A stretch of DNA of 22,783 nucleotides from assembly GCA_964348185.1 (NCBI GenBank), contig CAYGBW010000058.1:1-22783 (forward strand), in the 5' to 3' direction. Below the pieces are notes generated by a model that made no database searches, was not told the DNA's origin, and was given only the letters and a program-made list of their open reading frames with translations. A program made the position numbers and the translations under genes. The stretch is from CAYGBW01 sp964348185 (GTDB taxonomy: Bacteria > Desulfobacterota > BSN033 > WVXP01). This document shows positions 22,063 to 22,783 of this stretch, in pieces (the first letter of the stretch is position 1; each line of letters starts with the position of its first letter).

Positions 22063-22783
22063 ATGGTGCCCTCTGACACCGCAAATGAGGAAAGTATGAT
22101 CCTTACCCTGTTGGCAGGGAATTTGACCCACGGACTGCTCCTTGGAGGGGTCTATGGCCTGGCAACCATGGGGTTGAGCCTGATATTCGGGGTGATGAAT
22201 GTGGTGAATGTCGGGCACGGTGCATTTATTATGGTTGGAGCATTTGTCACCCTGACGATGTTCACCGCCCTGGGCGTATCTCCCCTTGCAGCGATTCCCG
22301 TCGCCCTGATTATCGGTATGGCGTTAGGGTTTTTCTTTTTTTATAGCGTGATGCGGAGATTAGTCAGGGCCCCAGAGCTGACCTCGCTTCTCGCCACCTT
22401 CGCCATAGGCATTCTTCTGGAGGAGATCGCTAAGCTTGTTTTTGGCGCGGATTTCTGGGGTTATAACTGGGATATAGGCAAGATCACCTTGCCTATAACA
22501 ACGATACCGATGAGCAAAGTCTATGCGTTTGTCGGTAGTATCGCTATCGCTTTGTTTCTCTACTTCTGGTTTAGCAGATCACGGTTAGGAACTGCAGTGA
22601 GAGCCGTTGTGGAGGACACCGAAGGGGCGAGGGTCTGTGGCGTGAACGTCGGGTGGATCTATGCCCTGAGCTTTGCCATCGGGATTGGCGTGACTGTAAT
22701 GAGCGGGGTCTTACTGACGATGTTTATTCCTGTGGGCATCAATCCTTACATGGGCGGAGTCTACACCCTCAAGGCTTTTGTCA
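22063..22783 (+). CDS. livH: branched-chain amino acid ABC transporter permease LivH (partial, 3' end beyond window)
   Basis: Inner-membrane permease of the Liv/high-affinity branched-chain amino acid uptake family; partner of the upstream binding protein. 240 codons are visible and the frame is open to the window end; the family is about 290 residues, so some 50 are missing. Several membrane helices are seen, with the family stretch GLSLIFGVMNVVNVGHGAFIM near the N terminus (given in part) and the ATPase-contact loop RAVVEDTEGARVCGVNV (about 180-196). ATG 22063 uses the SD inside the hairpin; ATG 22096 with GAGGA upstream is an alternative that matches the usual N terminus better. livM, livG and livF probably follow outside the window. 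Confidence 0.9.
   Translation, partial: MVPSDTANEESMILTLLAGNLTHGLLLGGVYGLATMGLSLIFGVMNVVNVGHGAFIMVGAFVTLTMFTALGVSPLAAIPVALIIGMALGFFFFYSVMRRLVRAPELTSLLATFAIGILLEEIAKLVFGADFWGYNWDIGKITLPITTIPMSKVYAFVGSIAIALFLYFWFSRSRLGTAVRAVVEDTEGARVCGVNVGWIYALSFAIGIGVTVMSGVLLTMFIPVGINPYMGGVYTLKAFV

Noticed and set aside
1..22783. CRISPR arrays, tRNA or rRNA genes, prophage or defence genes
   Set aside because: No regularly spaced direct repeats, no tRNA T-loop/acceptor pattern and no phage or defence protein family were seen.

Overview
The window reads as chromosomal DNA from a bacterium with moderately high GC. Gene families and layout (fatty-acid cluster, then dCMP deaminase/nrdR, riboflavin genes and nusB; several acyl-CoA dehydrogenases; a Liv-type ABC transporter) look most like the former Deltaproteobacteria (Desulfobacterota and relatives). 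This placement is an inference from family resemblance; the window has no rRNA or tRNA gene to anchor it.

Bases 1-10140 carry one long plus-strand series: an MCAD-like acyl-CoA dehydrogenase, fabD, fabG, acpP, fabF, a dCMP deaminase, nrdR, ribE, ribBA, ribH, nusB and a stand-alone M17 aminopeptidase N-terminal domain. Spacing is tight (4-nt overlaps at deaminase/nrdR and possibly at dehydrogenase/fabD; 1 nt between fabD and fabG), except for a 191-bp gap before ribE, where ribD might have been expected, and a 312-bp repeat-bearing gap before ribBA. The series joins fatty-acid elongation, dNTP control, flavin synthesis and transcription antitermination. Flavin supply is relevant to the two FAD-dependent acyl-CoA dehydrogenases nearby.

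Bases 10200-14390 hold a DUF457/YdjM-type membrane metal hydrolase (plus strand, possibly a leaderless mRNA), a convergent two-gene minus-strand unit (UDP-glucuronate decarboxylase-like SDR followed by an MBL-fold hydrolase), and a minus-strand CaCA-family cation exchanger with its own sigma70-type promoter. Between the exchanger and asnS is a poorly explained stretch (14314-15251). It holds a divergent promoter, strong RNA hairpins, a 52-codon basic ORF with a good ribosome binding site, and a textbook intrinsic terminator.

Bases 15400-20010 carry asnS, a second and more divergent acyl-CoA dehydrogenase, and aspS behind a near-consensus promoter. The AspRS has the His typical of non-discriminating enzymes although AsnRS is encoded next door.

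Bases 20049-22783 carry a branched-chain-amino-acid-type ABC transporter: a periplasmic binding protein followed by LivH, cut by the window end. The binding-protein gene is framed by two inverted copies of a ~200-bp MITE-like element with 17-bp terminal inverted repeats; one copy still has a target duplication. A perfect 16-bp hairpin just before livH buries its Shine-Dalgarno sequence. The MITE pair, the livH hairpin and the 14.4-15.25 kb unit are the best leads for something undescribed.
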